Of a DNA stretch of 64,000 nt, positions 44,022 through 53,203 are shown in pieces. Source of the DNA: Bacillus sp. X1(2014) (GTDB lineage Bacteria; Bacillota; Bacilli; Bacillales_B; DSM-18226); NCBI RefSeq assembly GCF_007678255.1, contig NZ_VEED01000017.1, positions 1 through 64,000 of the forward strand, read 5' to 3'. The position numbers and the translations under genes are program-made. The notes beneath the pieces were generated by a model. It saw only the letters and a program-made list of their open reading frames with translations, was not told where the DNA came from and ran no database searches. Position 1 is the first letter of the stretch. Every line of letters begins with the position of its first letter.

Positions 44022-45562
44022 CAGTAAAAGCAATTGTAAAAGCAAACACCTATTTTGATTCTGTATCTTTGATGTCACTGTCAACAAAAGCGAACCAAAT
44101 AGAAGGCGTTGAACAGGCTATTATCGCAATGGGTACAGAAATGAATAAAGAAGTAATGAAAAATGTGGGATTAATGACATCAGAAGTGGAAGAGGCAAAA
44201 TCAAGTGATTTAATCATTGTGGTTAATGCTGCAAATGATGAAATATGTGAAAGCGCATTCATTGGTATTGAAGAATTAATGACAAAAAAGGAAACCTCCA
44301 CTGAGAAAAGTGAAGTCAAATATTCAACGATCACATCAGCATCTCAAGGTATTCCTGAAGCTAATCTAGCAGTAATTGCTGTAAATGGAGCATATGCCAC
44401 GAGAGAAGCTAGAAAAGCTCTTGAAAACAATCTCCATGTCATGCTATTTAGCGACAATGTAAGCATAGAAGATGAAATTGAGTTAAAGAAGTTGGCCCAT
44501 GAAAAAGGTTTATTAATGATGGGACCAGATTGCGGAACAGCAATAATTGGCAATGTTGCCCTGTGCTTTGCCAATGCTGTAAGAAAAGGGAACATTGGTA
44601 TCGTTGGGGCATCAGGAACAGGAAGCCAAGAAGTAAGTGTACGTATTCATGAATTCGGCGGTGGAATCACACAGATGATTGGAACTGGCGGCAGAGATTT
44701 AAAAGAGGAAATTGGCGGAATCATGATGCTTGATGGTATCAAAGCACTTGAGAAGGATGAGGCCACGAAAGTCATTGTTCTTGTATCAAAGCCGCCTGCA
44801 CCAAGTGTTGAAGAGAAAGTATTAGCGCAAATAAAACAATGCAAGAAACCAGTTGTTGTTTGGTTTGTTGGTGGAGATGAAGAGAAGGTCAAACAAGCTG
44901 GCGGACATTTTGCGAAAATGTCTAAAGAGGCTGCGCTTAAAGCGGTATTATTGGCTGGTGCTGATGAAAGCGAAATTAATAAACGGGCACTAAACATACC
45001 ACTTATTGAAGAGGTTCGCACCAAATTAACACCAGAACAAAAATATATCCGCGGGCTATTCAGCGGCGGTACCCTTTGCGATGAGGCCATGCATGCTGCA
45101 ATGGAGAAGTTCGATAATGTCTACAGTAATATCCAAAGAGATCCGAACTATCGCTTGCAAGATAAAAATATTAGTCAAGAACATACATTTATTGATTTTG
45201 GTGATGATGAGTTCACACAAGGTAAGCCACATCCAATGATTGATCCGTCTACAAGAATTTCGAGATTTATCCAAGAGGCGAAAGATCCATCCGTTGGTGT
45301 CATCGTCATGGACTTTGTTTTAGGATATGGGGCACACGAAGACCCAGTTGGAGCAATGCTTCCTGCAATCATTGAAGCAAAGCAAAATGCAGAACAAGAG
45401 GGAAGGCATCTTGAAATTATCGGATACGTTCTTGGAACAGAATTGGATCCTCAAAACATTGAAGAACAGGTAGAAAAGCTGTTAGCTGCAGGTGTAACAC
45501 ATGCCAGCAGCAGCCAGAATGCAGGCCTTTTGGCAAGAGAATTTGTTTTGAAGGGAGAATAA
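44018..45562 (+). CDS. fdrA: FdrA/AllF-type carbamoyltransferase subunit
   Basis: A 514-residue member of the FdrA family, built like succinyl-CoA synthetase. It has an N-terminal domain (1-~100), CoA-binding-like Rossmann region (GPDCGTAIIGNVALCFAN and GIVGASGTGSQEVSVRIHEFGGGITQMIGTGGRDL, about 168-228) and a C-terminal ligase-like domain with DFVLGYGAHEDP. It acts with DUF1116 and DUF2877 proteins to transfer a carbamoyl group between an amide compound and phosphate (shown for oxamate in E. coli). Substrate here unproven. Confidence 0.9.
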   Translation: MTVKAIVKANTYFDSVSLMSLSTKANQIEGVEQAIIAMGTEMNKEVMKNVGLMTSEVEEAKSSDLIIVVNAANDEICESAFIGIEELMTKKETSTEKSEVKYSTITSASQGIPEANLAVIAVNGAYATREARKALENNLHVMLFSDNVSIEDEIELKKLAHEKGLLMMGPDCGTAIIGNVALCFANAVRKGNIGIVGASGTGSQEVSVRIHEFGGGITQMIGTGGRDLKEEIGGIMMLDGIKALEKDEATKVIVLVSKPPAPSVEEKVLAQIKQCKKPVVVWFVGGDEEKVKQAGGHFAKMSKEAALKAVLLAGADESEINKRALNIPLIEEVRTKLTPEQKYIRGLFSGGTLCDEAMHAAMEKFDNVYSNIQRDPNYRLQDKNISQEHTFIDFGDDEFTQGKPHPMIDPSTRISRFIQEAKDPSVGVIVMDFVLGYGAHEDPVGAMLPAIIEAKQNAEQEGRHLEIIGYVLGTELDPQNIEEQVEKLLAAGVTHASSSQNAGLLAREFVLKGE

Positions 45563-45565
45563 GCC

Positions 45566-46993
45566 ATGAGTAAAATAAATGAGCTTTTTAATCAAAAACT
45601 TAATGTTATTAACGTGGGAATCGAGTCATTTAAGGATGATTTAGTAAAACAAAATACAGAAGTAACTCATCTAGAGTGGACCCCGCCAGGCAGAGGCAAC
45701 CCTGAACTTATTGCAGCCCTTGATATGCTTGAGGATCCATCTATTCTTGAAAAAATTGAAGCAGCAAATAGGGTAGCTGTTGAAAGAATTATTAACTCAC
45801 AGCCAGTATTAGTTGGTTTTGAAAAAGCAATTGATTGTGTGCCAGGTATGACAAAATCAACGATTCTTCACGCAGGACCTCCAATAACTTGGGATAAAAT
45901 GAATGGTCCGATGAGGGGGGCTGTGACTGGGGCAATTGTATTTGAAGGACTTGCAAAGGATTTAGAAGAAGCGGCAGAACTGGCTGCATCTGGTGAAATT
46001 ACCTTCTCTCCATGTCATGAGCACAACTGTGTGGGCTCAATGGCTGGTGTAACATCTGCATCGATGTATATGCACATTGTAGAGAATAAAACCTATGGAA
46101 ATATTGCTTACACAAACTTGAGTGAGCAGCTATCAAAAATCCTTCGAATGGGTGCTAATGATCAAAGTGTTATTGACCGTTTAGTTTGGATGCGCGATGT
46201 TTTCGGTCCAATCCTAAGTGCAGCGATGAAGTTAAATTCGAATGGAATTGATTTGCGTTTAATGCTTGCTCAAGCCCTTCATATGGGTGACGAGTGTCAT
46301 AACCGCAACGTTGCCGGAACAACGCTTTTAATCCAGGCGTTAACACCTTATATTATTCAAACAGATTTTACACTTGAACAAAAACGAGAAGTTTTTGAGT
46401 TTGTTGCAAGCAGTGATTATTTCTCTGGTCCAACTTGGATGGCTCTTGCGAAATGTGCTCTTGACGCAGCACATGGCATTGAAAATAGTACGATTGTAAC
46501 AACAATGGCGCGTAATGGTACTGAATTCGGTATCCGTGTAAGTGGAATTCCGGGAAAAACATGGTTTACAGGTCCGGCGCAAAAAGTAATTGGTCCAATG
46601 TTTGCTGGGTACAAGCCTGAAGATTCTGGATTGGATATTGGGGATAGCGCAATCACCGAAACTTATGGAATCGGTGGATTTGCGATGGCTACAGCCCCTG
46701 CTATTGTTGCTCTTGTAGGCGGAACAATCGAAGACGCAATTGGCTACTCTAAAAAAATGAAAGAAATTACAACAACAGAAAATCCAAACGTAACGATTCC
46801 ATTGTTGAATTTCATGGGTATTCCGACTGGAATCGATGTTCGAAAGGTCGTTCAGACGGGAATCATGCCAATCATTAATACGGCAATAGCCCATAAGGAA
46901 GCGGGAATTGGAATGATTGGAGCAGGAATCACTAATCCACCAGTTGAAGCATTTGAAAAGGCATTACTTGCTCTAAGCAAGAACATTAAGTAA
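45566..46993 (+). CDS. allG: DUF1116 protein, AllG-type carbamoyltransferase subunit
   Basis: 475 residues of the DUF1116 (YlbE/YahG) family: LEWTPPGRGNPELIAAL near 38-54, the FSPCHEHNCVGSMAGVTSASMYM block (about 150-172), GDECHNRNVAGT and FGIRVSGIPGKTWFTGPAQKV. The conserved His/Cys/Asn residues suggest this subunit contributes the active site. Three bases after fdrA and therefore coupled. A hairpin but no strong terminator separates it from the ankyrin gene. Confidence 0.9.
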   Translation: MSKINELFNQKLNVINVGIESFKDDLVKQNTEVTHLEWTPPGRGNPELIAALDMLEDPSILEKIEAANRVAVERIINSQPVLVGFEKAIDCVPGMTKSTILHAGPPITWDKMNGPMRGAVTGAIVFEGLAKDLEEAAELAASGEITFSPCHEHNCVGSMAGVTSASMYMHIVENKTYGNIAYTNLSEQLSKILRMGANDQSVIDRLVWMRDVFGPILSAAMKLNSNGIDLRLMLAQALHMGDECHNRNVAGTTLLIQALTPYIIQTDFTLEQKREVFEFVASSDYFSGPTWMALAKCALDAAHGIENSTIVTTMARNGTEFGIRVSGIPGKTWFTGPAQKVIGPMFAGYKPEDSGLDIGDSAITETYGIGGFAMATAPAIVALVGGTIEDAIGYSKKMKEITTTENPNVTIPLLNFMGIPTGIDVRKVVQTGIMPIINTAIAHKEAGIGMIGAGITNPPVEAFEKALLALSKNIK

Positions 46994-46997
46994 TAGA

Positions 46998-47026
46998 TTC
47001 TGGTCCTAATCCTTTTAGGACCAGAA
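46998..47026 (+). terminator. Hairpin after allG, possible attenuator
   Basis: TTCTGGTCCTAA and TTAGGACCAGAA form a 12-bp stem, but only CCGATTTAATC follows, so termination would be partial. It could set the ratio of the upstream subunits to the downstream genes, or protect the mRNA 3' end. Confidence 0.5.
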
Positions 47027-47091
47027 CCGATTTAATCTTATTTAGATTGATAGATTTCATGATGGGAACACAACAAAAGGAGAGAATGTCT

Positions 47092-48282
47092 TTGGAAAAT
47101 CATTCCCTACACAGCAAACTGATTGAAGCAAGTGAGCAGGGTAATCTAACAACTGCAAAACAGCTTTTAGATGAGGGTGCAGACGTATACTATAAAGATG
47201 CTGCAGGTCGAACAGCGTTAATGGCAGCAACACAAAAAAATCAAATTGATGTAGTTAAATTATTACTTGAGGCCGGCAGTGACGTAAATACACGAGATAT
47301 AACACAGCTAACTCCATTTATTTGTTCCGGTGCAAACGGATTTCATGAAATTTTAAGCTTAATGCTCCAGTATGGTGCGGATTTAAATAGTGTGAACCGT
47401 TTTGGAGGCACTGCATTGCTTCCATCTAGTGAGAAAGGCTATTTGAAGACCGTTCAAGTTTGCTTGGATGCTGGGGTTCCAGTGAATCATGTGAACAATT
47501 TAGGCTGGTCCGCTCTGCTTGAGTCCGTAATTCTGGGTAATGGCGGTCGGTTATATTCCGATATCATTCAAGAACTAGTAAACGCCGGTGCAGATGTGTT
47601 TCTCCCTGATAGAGACGGGAAATCAGCATTAAAGCATGCGAAAGAAATGGGCCACGATAAGATTTCAGCCATCTTGAACAAGGAATTTGAAGAAAATAAT
47701 GAATCTATTAAAAAGGCTAAACAACTTGCTAGAAGCGGTCATTTTGAGGAAGCTATCTTGGAAATTGAAAAGGACCTTGAACATGATGGTCAAAACCTTG
47801 ATTTGATTTACTACAAAGGCTATTTCTTACAAGAATTAAAGAGATATGAGGAAGCACTTGAGGAATACAACAAAGCATTAGCCCTTGACCCAATGGATTT
47901 AGACTTCTATTTCTATACGGCCAATTGTTTAAGAGCAATGAGGAAAACGAAGGAAGCGCTTTCAGAGTATGATAAAGCTTGTGCATTAAACACTACAGAA
48001 ACTTTTTATCGTTATCATAAATCCAATTACCTAAGAGAACTAGGCAGGCATGAGGATGCTGTTGTTGAAATGGACAAATTACTTGCACTAATGCCAAACC
48101 GCTATGATTTTTCTTTCCATAAGGCGAACAGCCTTAGGACTCTAGGTAAACATCAGGAAGCAATTGAAGCAATTGAGAATGCGATTGCAAATGATCCGAC
48201 TAACCCGTTATATCATTTGCATAAGGAACAATCTCTTGAATTGCTAGTGAAAAAAGCAAATGAAAGTAAGGGGAAAATTTGA
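47092..48282 (+). CDS. Ankyrin-repeat plus TPR protein
   Basis: 396 residues with two repeat arrays and no catalytic domain. Residues 5-200 are about five ankyrin repeats (GRTALMAATQKNQIDVVKLLLEAG is typical); residues 204-390 are about five TPR units (KGYFLQELKRYEEALEEYNKALALDP). No signal peptide. E. coli yahD, beside the FdrA-like yahEFG genes, also encodes an ankyrin protein, so a scaffold or regulatory role for the carbamoyltransferase is plausible. TTG at 47092 follows AAGGAG by nine bases; the ATG at 47086 is too close to that site. Ends inside the start of the carbamate kinase gene. Confidence 0.87.
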   Translation: MENHSLHSKLIEASEQGNLTTAKQLLDEGADVYYKDAAGRTALMAATQKNQIDVVKLLLEAGSDVNTRDITQLTPFICSGANGFHEILSLMLQYGADLNSVNRFGGTALLPSSEKGYLKTVQVCLDAGVPVNHVNNLGWSALLESVILGNGGRLYSDIIQELVNAGADVFLPDRDGKSALKHAKEMGHDKISAILNKEFEENNESIKKAKQLARSGHFEEAILEIEKDLEHDGQNLDLIYYKGYFLQELKRYEEALEEYNKALALDPMDLDFYFYTANCLRAMRKTKEALSEYDKACALNTTETFYRYHKSNYLRELGRHEDAVVEMDKLLALMPNRYDFSFHKANSLRTLGKHQEAIEAIENAIANDPTNPLYHLHKEQSLELLVKKANESKGKI

Positions 48283-49232
48283 TGGGAAAATTAGTAATAG
48301 TTGCAATTGGAGGAAACTCATTAGTCCGCGATAATGGCCGTGATACGGTTCAGGACCAATACGAAGCGGTGTGCGAAACAGCAGTAAATATTGCCGATAT
48401 GGTTGCAGAAGGTTTCAATGTAGTAGTCACCCACGGTAATGGTCCACAAGTAGGTTTTGGACTTAGACGGTCGGAAATTGCGAATGAAGTCACTGGTATG
48501 CCGGCAGTTCCACTAGTCAATTGTGGTGCAGATACGCAAGGCGGTATTGGCTATCAAATTCAACAGGCCTTAATCAATGAATTTGCCAAGAGGAGTATTA
48601 ACAAAAAGGTCGCTACGGTTATTACACAGGTAGAAGTGAGTATTGATGACCCCAATTTTAAAAATCCGACAAAACCTGTAGGGGCATTTTTTACACTAGA
48701 GCAGGCTGAAGAAATGAAAAAAGAACATCCAGACTGGAGTTTCATAGAAGATTCAGGCCGCGGCTATCGAAGAGTGGTCCCTTCACCAAAACCAATTAAC
48801 ATTGTTGAAAAAGATGCGATTAAAACATTAATCGATGCTGGATTTGTGGTTATCGCTGTTGGAGGGGGCGGGATTCCTGTAGTAAGGAACAATAACAATG
48901 CGTTTGAGGGAATCGACGCAGTCATTGATAAGGATTTTGCAACGAGTCTACTCGCAGAACAGGTTCAAGCGGAAACATTGATCATTACCACGGGTGTTTC
49001 GAGAGTTTGTATTAACTTTGGCAAGCCAAATCAAAAGGCACTTGAAAAGATTACGGTTGAAGAAACCAAACAATATGTACTTGAAAACCACTTTCCTCCA
49101 GGAAGCATGCTTCCTAAAATTGAGGCTAGCTTAAGTTTTTTGAAAAAAAATGGTTCGAGGGTCATTATCACAAACCCAGAAAGCTTAAAAGAAGCAATCA
49201 ATGAAGGCGCAGGAACTCATATTGTAAGGTAA
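48282..49232 (+). CDS. allK: Carbamate kinase (AllK/ArcC/YahI type)
   Basis: 316 residues of the amino-acid kinase fold: VAIGGNSL (5-12), THGNGPQVG (about 47-55), GGGGIPVV (about 195-202) and DKDFATSLLA (about 214-223) are standard carbamate-kinase motifs. It converts carbamoyl phosphate and ADP to ATP, CO2 and NH3. In this position it would harvest the product of the FdrA/DUF1116/DUF2877 enzyme. ATG overlaps the TGA of the ankyrin gene. Confidence 0.92.
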   Translation: MGKLVIVAIGGNSLVRDNGRDTVQDQYEAVCETAVNIADMVAEGFNVVVTHGNGPQVGFGLRRSEIANEVTGMPAVPLVNCGADTQGGIGYQIQQALINEFAKRSINKKVATVITQVEVSIDDPNFKNPTKPVGAFFTLEQAEEMKKEHPDWSFIEDSGRGYRRVVPSPKPINIVEKDAIKTLIDAGFVVIAVGGGGIPVVRNNNNAFEGIDAVIDKDFATSLLAEQVQAETLIITTGVSRVCINFGKPNQKALEKITVEETKQYVLENHFPPGSMLPKIEASLSFLKKNGSRVIITNPESLKEAINEGAGTHIVR

Positions 49233-49268
49233 TGGACAAATTTTATAGCTAAGCAAGGAGATGTAAAT

Positions 49269-50702
49269 ATGGAAGAAGCTAAAATTGAAAAAGCCTATGA
49301 TAAATATAAATCATATGGTTATTCAGATGATTTACTTCCAAAGAAGCCTAGCCAAAGAGATTGGGGCATATCAAACTATACGACACTATGGATGGGCGCC
49401 GTCCATAATATCATGTCTTATATGACAGTAGCAGGATTCTTTATTCTAGGATTAAATACAAAGCAAGTACTATTAGCCGTCATGCTTTCAGCAGTTATTG
49501 TATCAACATTTTATGTTTTAAACGGTTATTCAGCATCAAAGTATGGCCTCCCATTTGCTATGCTGCTTCGAGATACCTTCGGAGTAAAAGGAGCCATCAT
49601 CCCTGCGTTATGTCGTGGTCTAATAGCCGGTTTGGTATTCTTTGGTACTACCACTGTCGTTGGGGCGGAATCTTTGAATGTTATTTTTACGAGATTCATT
49701 CCGAATTATATGACCTTAGGTGGAGATTTTAATATTTTTGGCTTAACTGTTCCTACGATGATTTCCTATGCCATTCTTTGGACGATTACCGTTCTATTGT
49801 TCTTAGGTGGAATGAACGTTTTAGGTAAATTTGGAAATTGGTCTTCACCTGTTGTTTACGTATTTATCATTGGTGCAGCAGTTTGGGCAATCAACATGGC
49901 GGGTGGTTTTGGACCAATTTTATCGTATGTACCGAAAGATCCGTCCTCTAGCCCACTTGTTTTTATAGCCTGCGTAAGTGCGTTAGTATCTAACTGGGCC
50001 GGTCCAGTGGTTAACATGGCTGATTTTACTCATCGAGCTAAATCGCCAAGAGACGTTATTATTGGGTTACCACTAGGATTTATTTTTTCGTATATTCTCT
50101 TTGCCATCACTTGTGTTGCCTTAATTGCTGGTACTGAAATTGCATTTGGTGAGCCTATTTTCAATATCGTTCATGCGCTTGATAAAATTGAAAATACATT
50201 TTCTGTAGTAGTATTAATATTAGCCCTAAACGTTGGTGCTACGGCGTTTGTTGTGTTTGCAAACCTATTGCCTTCAGGATTACAAATGACATCTCTATTT
50301 CCAAAAAGATTTACTGTAAAGTCAGCAGGTATCTTGACAGCGATTGTTGGAACCTTAATTTTACCATGGAAGCTTGTATCTAGCACAACAACATTGTTCT
50401 TCTTCTATAGCTTTATTGGATCCATCTTTGGACCAATCGCAGGGATTATGCTTTCCAGCTTCTATATTCATCGTAAGAGAAAGCTAAACCTAGATAATAT
50501 TTATGTACCACAAAGCAGTAATGGGGAGTATAAGAAGGGCTATAATCCAATTGCAATGGGTGTTTTAGCAGTGAGCTTCATTCTTCCAATGTCAGGTGCA
50601 TTTCTTAAGAATGTACCACTTTTAGCTAAAATGAATGATTTTGCATTCTTTAGTGGTTTTGATTGTTTCGTTTATTCTATACACTATTTTTGGAAAGTAT
50701 AG
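49269..50702 (+). CDS. NCS1-family purine/cytosine-type permease, C-terminal frameshift
   Basis: 477 residues with about 12 membrane segments. SNYTTLWMGAVHNIMSYMT near residue 32-50 and SNWAGPVVNMADFTHRAKSP (about 238-257) are NCS1 signatures (CodB, PucI, Mhp1 family). It imports a nucleobase, hydantoin or similar ring by cation symport. The last 14 residues are out of register: skipping one T of TTTT at 50657-50660 gives LIVSFILYTIFGKYSKPNNQ ending at 50721, a normal last membrane helix and tail. The supplied sequence therefore encodes a protein damaged only at its extreme C terminus, or carries a sequencing error. Confidence 0.87.
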   Translation: MEEAKIEKAYDKYKSYGYSDDLLPKKPSQRDWGISNYTTLWMGAVHNIMSYMTVAGFFILGLNTKQVLLAVMLSAVIVSTFYVLNGYSASKYGLPFAMLLRDTFGVKGAIIPALCRGLIAGLVFFGTTTVVGAESLNVIFTRFIPNYMTLGGDFNIFGLTVPTMISYAILWTITVLLFLGGMNVLGKFGNWSSPVVYVFIIGAAVWAINMAGGFGPILSYVPKDPSSSPLVFIACVSALVSNWAGPVVNMADFTHRAKSPRDVIIGLPLGFIFSYILFAITCVALIAGTEIAFGEPIFNIVHALDKIENTFSVVVLILALNVGATAFVVFANLLPSGLQMTSLFPKRFTVKSAGILTAIVGTLILPWKLVSSTTTLFFFYSFIGSIFGPIAGIMLSSFYIHRKRKLNLDNIYVPQSSNGEYKKGYNPIAMGVLAVSFILPMSGAFLKNVPLLAKMNDFAFFSGFDCFVYSIHYFWKV

Positions 50703-50802
50703 TAAACCGAATAACCAATAGTTTTTTTGTAGAAGCATAGTCAAAGTTTTTAAGGATATTTATTAAAATTTATGTTCAATAAATAATAGGAGGAATTTGA
50801 TT

Positions 50803-51255
50803 ATGGATTATATGAAAATGGCTGCAGAGGCAACAATTAAAGGAATGAACAATAAAGTTGGAGGTCCATTTGGCGCAACAATTGTCCGTGGTGATGAAGT
50901 GATTGCTGCAGTAAGTAACACGATGATGAGAGATACAGATCCATCTGCACATGCAGAAATGGTTGCTATTCGAGAAGCTTGTAAGAAACTTGGAACCATG
51001 GATTTATCTGATTGTGTAATATACGCAACTTGTGAACCATGTCCAATGTGTGTCTCAGCCATCATTTGGACAGGCGTTAAAGAAGTTCATTATTGTAACA
51101 CAAGAGATGATGCTCATGATTATGGTTTTTCTGATATGCACCTACGCAAATATTTAACAGGAGAAGATACAAGTGTGCTTAACATGATCAAAGTAGAAAA
51201 AAGAGAAGATTGTGATCATCTATTTGAGCATTTTCACAAACAAAATGAGAAGTAG
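50803..51255 (+). CDS. Nucleoside/guanine deaminase-like enzyme
   Basis: 150 residues of the cytidine-deaminase fold. Zinc ligands H50-A-E52 and P-C80-x-x-C83 (CEPCPMC) are complete; GGPFGA near 20-25 and DYGFSD near 105-110 match B. subtilis guanine deaminase GuaD. It would hydrolyse an exocyclic amine of a purine or related ring. AGGAGG precedes ATG at 50803 by nine bases. It follows the permease gene by 100 bases and ends in a strong terminator. Confidence 0.87.
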   Translation: MDYMKMAAEATIKGMNNKVGGPFGATIVRGDEVIAAVSNTMMRDTDPSAHAEMVAIREACKKLGTMDLSDCVIYATCEPCPMCVSAIIWTGVKEVHYCNTRDDAHDYGFSDMHLRKYLTGEDTSVLNMIKVEKREDCDHLFEHFHKQNEK

Positions 51256-51281
51256 GATTTCTGTCCTACACGTGAACACAA

Positions 51282-51322
51282 GAAAAGCAGTCAACCCTCT
51301 TTATAATTGACTGCTTTTTCTT
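51282..51322 (+). terminator. Terminator after the deaminase gene
   Basis: GAAAAGCAGTCAA and TTGACTGCTTTTTC pair around CCCTCTTTATAA. The 285 bases that follow, up to the next gene, are AT-rich and hold a possible TATAAT (51546-51551) but no other recognised element. Confidence 0.88.
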
Positions 51323-51607
51323 ATTTAGATAAGTGAATGTGCAGAAATTCAATTAACTGTTTAAGTGCGTCCATTTGCTCTATTTCACGTCCTTCATGAA
51401 GGTAAATGAAAATAAATTAAAATGGAGATTGCAAGACGAAGTTTATAAAAAAAGTTGTAGATTACTATCTTTATTTAAACACTAAGAAGTAGAAATATTA
51501 TAAAAAAGGGTAATGATTTTGAATATATAAAATAATTACTTTTTTTATAATGATACTTATGGGAGTTAAATAGGCTTACTTCTGAATAATGAAAGGAGTT
51601 AATTGAA

Positions 51608-53077
51608 TTGAAAACCAAATTAAAGGGAAGATACGTAATTGGTTACGATGGAGAAGACCACGTCTTAATTGAAAACGCGGAAGTTGTTTTCGAAAATGAT
51701 AAGATCATCTTTGTCGGCAAAAATTACCTTGGCACAGTGAATAAGGTAATCGATATGGGGAACTCCGTCATTAGTCCGGGGTTTATCGATTTAAATGCAT
51801 TAGGTGATATTGATCACGATATTTTACATTTAGAGGCAAGGACAAACAGACAGAATAACCTGCTTTGGTCTGAACAATATATAAAAAACGGACACCATGA
51901 AGTCATGACAGCTAAAGAAGAAAATTTTAAATCTCTTTATGCCTACTCACAACTGATTCTCCATGGGGTTACTACTGCGATGCCAATTACCTCGGTACTT
52001 TATAAAGAATGGGCAGAAACGTATGAAGAGCTTACTGCTGCAGCAAACCATGCTGGAAGTTTGGGATTAAGAATCTATCTTGGGCCAAGCTACCAATCTG
52101 GAATCAGGGTGGTAAAACCTGATGGTACGATCCATCTGTACTGGGATGAAGAAGCAGGAAAAGCTGGATTAAATGATGCTGTAAGGTTTGTAGAAGAATT
52201 TGACGGAGCTTATGATGGATTAGTTAGGGGGATGCTGGCACCCGAACGAATTGAATGTCAAACGTCAGAAAGTTTGACACAAACAAAATACTATAGTGAT
52301 AAATTGGGAGTGCCAATTAAACTTCATGCAGCACAAGGAACCTATGAATATCATTCCATTGTTGAAAAGCACGGTGTAACTCCTATTCGCTATTTATATG
52401 ACCTTGGTTTTTTAGGGTCAAAAACAGGAATTCCGCATGCTCACTTTATTGCTGGATATAGTGAAGCACATTCAGGTAAAGGTGATGATATAGCACTTCT
52501 GAAAGAAACGAATACAACGGTTATTCATTGTCCCTTAATCATTGGCAGGCATGCTTCGGCATTAGAATCATTTGCTAAATATAGACGGGCAGGTATCAAT
52601 TTAGCACTTGGAACAGATACATTTCCGCCAGATATGTTTCAAAACATTCGAACAGGCAGCATGTTTTCTCGATTCATAGAAAAGGAAGTCGAGGATTCCA
52701 CGTACGCCGATTTTTTTCGGGCGGCCACACTTGGGGCAGCTGCGTTCCTTGGAAGAAATGACCTCGGCCGTTTAGCTGTTGGGGCGAAAGCGGATATTAT
52801 TGCAATTGACTTAAATGGATATCATTTAGGCGTTCTCGATGATCCAATCCGAACGATGATTATGAGCGGAACAGGAAGAGACGTGAAACTATCCATAATA
52901 AACGGAAGGATTGTAATGAAGGACCAAAAAATACCTCATTTTGATTTAGAAGAATTGCAAACCAAGGGACAACAATATTTTAACAAAATGAGAAAAGGAT
53001 ATTTCGAAAGAGATTATCAGCAATTGACTGAAAGAGAATTATTTACTCCATCATTTAAAATAGTAGATTCTATCTAA
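51608..53077 (+). CDS. Amidohydrolase-superfamily protein with altered HxH motif
   Basis: 489 residues. The N-terminal beta-sandwich part (1-57) and barrel follow the amidohydrolase plan, with IKLHAAQG (His240), IPHAHF (His277/279), IHCPLI (His307) and LALGTDTFPPD (Asp337). The first-strand metal motif, normally P-G-x-I-D-x-H-x-H, reads PGFIDLNALGD, so N63 and L65 replace the two histidines. It may bind metal differently or act on an unusual substrate. Cytosine-deaminase and chlorohydrolase-like enzymes are the nearest relatives. TTG start nine bases after AAGGAG. Confidence 0.82.
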   Translation: MKTKLKGRYVIGYDGEDHVLIENAEVVFENDKIIFVGKNYLGTVNKVIDMGNSVISPGFIDLNALGDIDHDILHLEARTNRQNNLLWSEQYIKNGHHEVMTAKEENFKSLYAYSQLILHGVTTAMPITSVLYKEWAETYEELTAAANHAGSLGLRIYLGPSYQSGIRVVKPDGTIHLYWDEEAGKAGLNDAVRFVEEFDGAYDGLVRGMLAPERIECQTSESLTQTKYYSDKLGVPIKLHAAQGTYEYHSIVEKHGVTPIRYLYDLGFLGSKTGIPHAHFIAGYSEAHSGKGDDIALLKETNTTVIHCPLIIGRHASALESFAKYRRAGINLALGTDTFPPDMFQNIRTGSMFSRFIEKEVEDSTYADFFRAATLGAAAFLGRNDLGRLAVGAKADIIAIDLNGYHLGVLDDPIRTMIMSGTGRDVKLSIINGRIVMKDQKIPHFDLEELQTKGQQYFNKMRKGYFERDYQQLTERELFTPSFKIVDSI

Positions 53078-53203
53078 AATGAACAAAAGTAGTAAAGATA
53101 ATGAAAAATAAAGTAAATATTTTCGAAATTAAATTATCTGAATATTTTTTATAATTAGATAAACGGTTTTAAAGATGTTAAAAATATTCAGGAGGTATAT
53201 TCC

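Noticed and set aside
46340..46894. 184-codon minus-strand frame inside the DUF1116 gene
   Set aside because: Rich in Cys, Asn and Arg with no domain pattern; a shadow of the strongly supported + strand gene.
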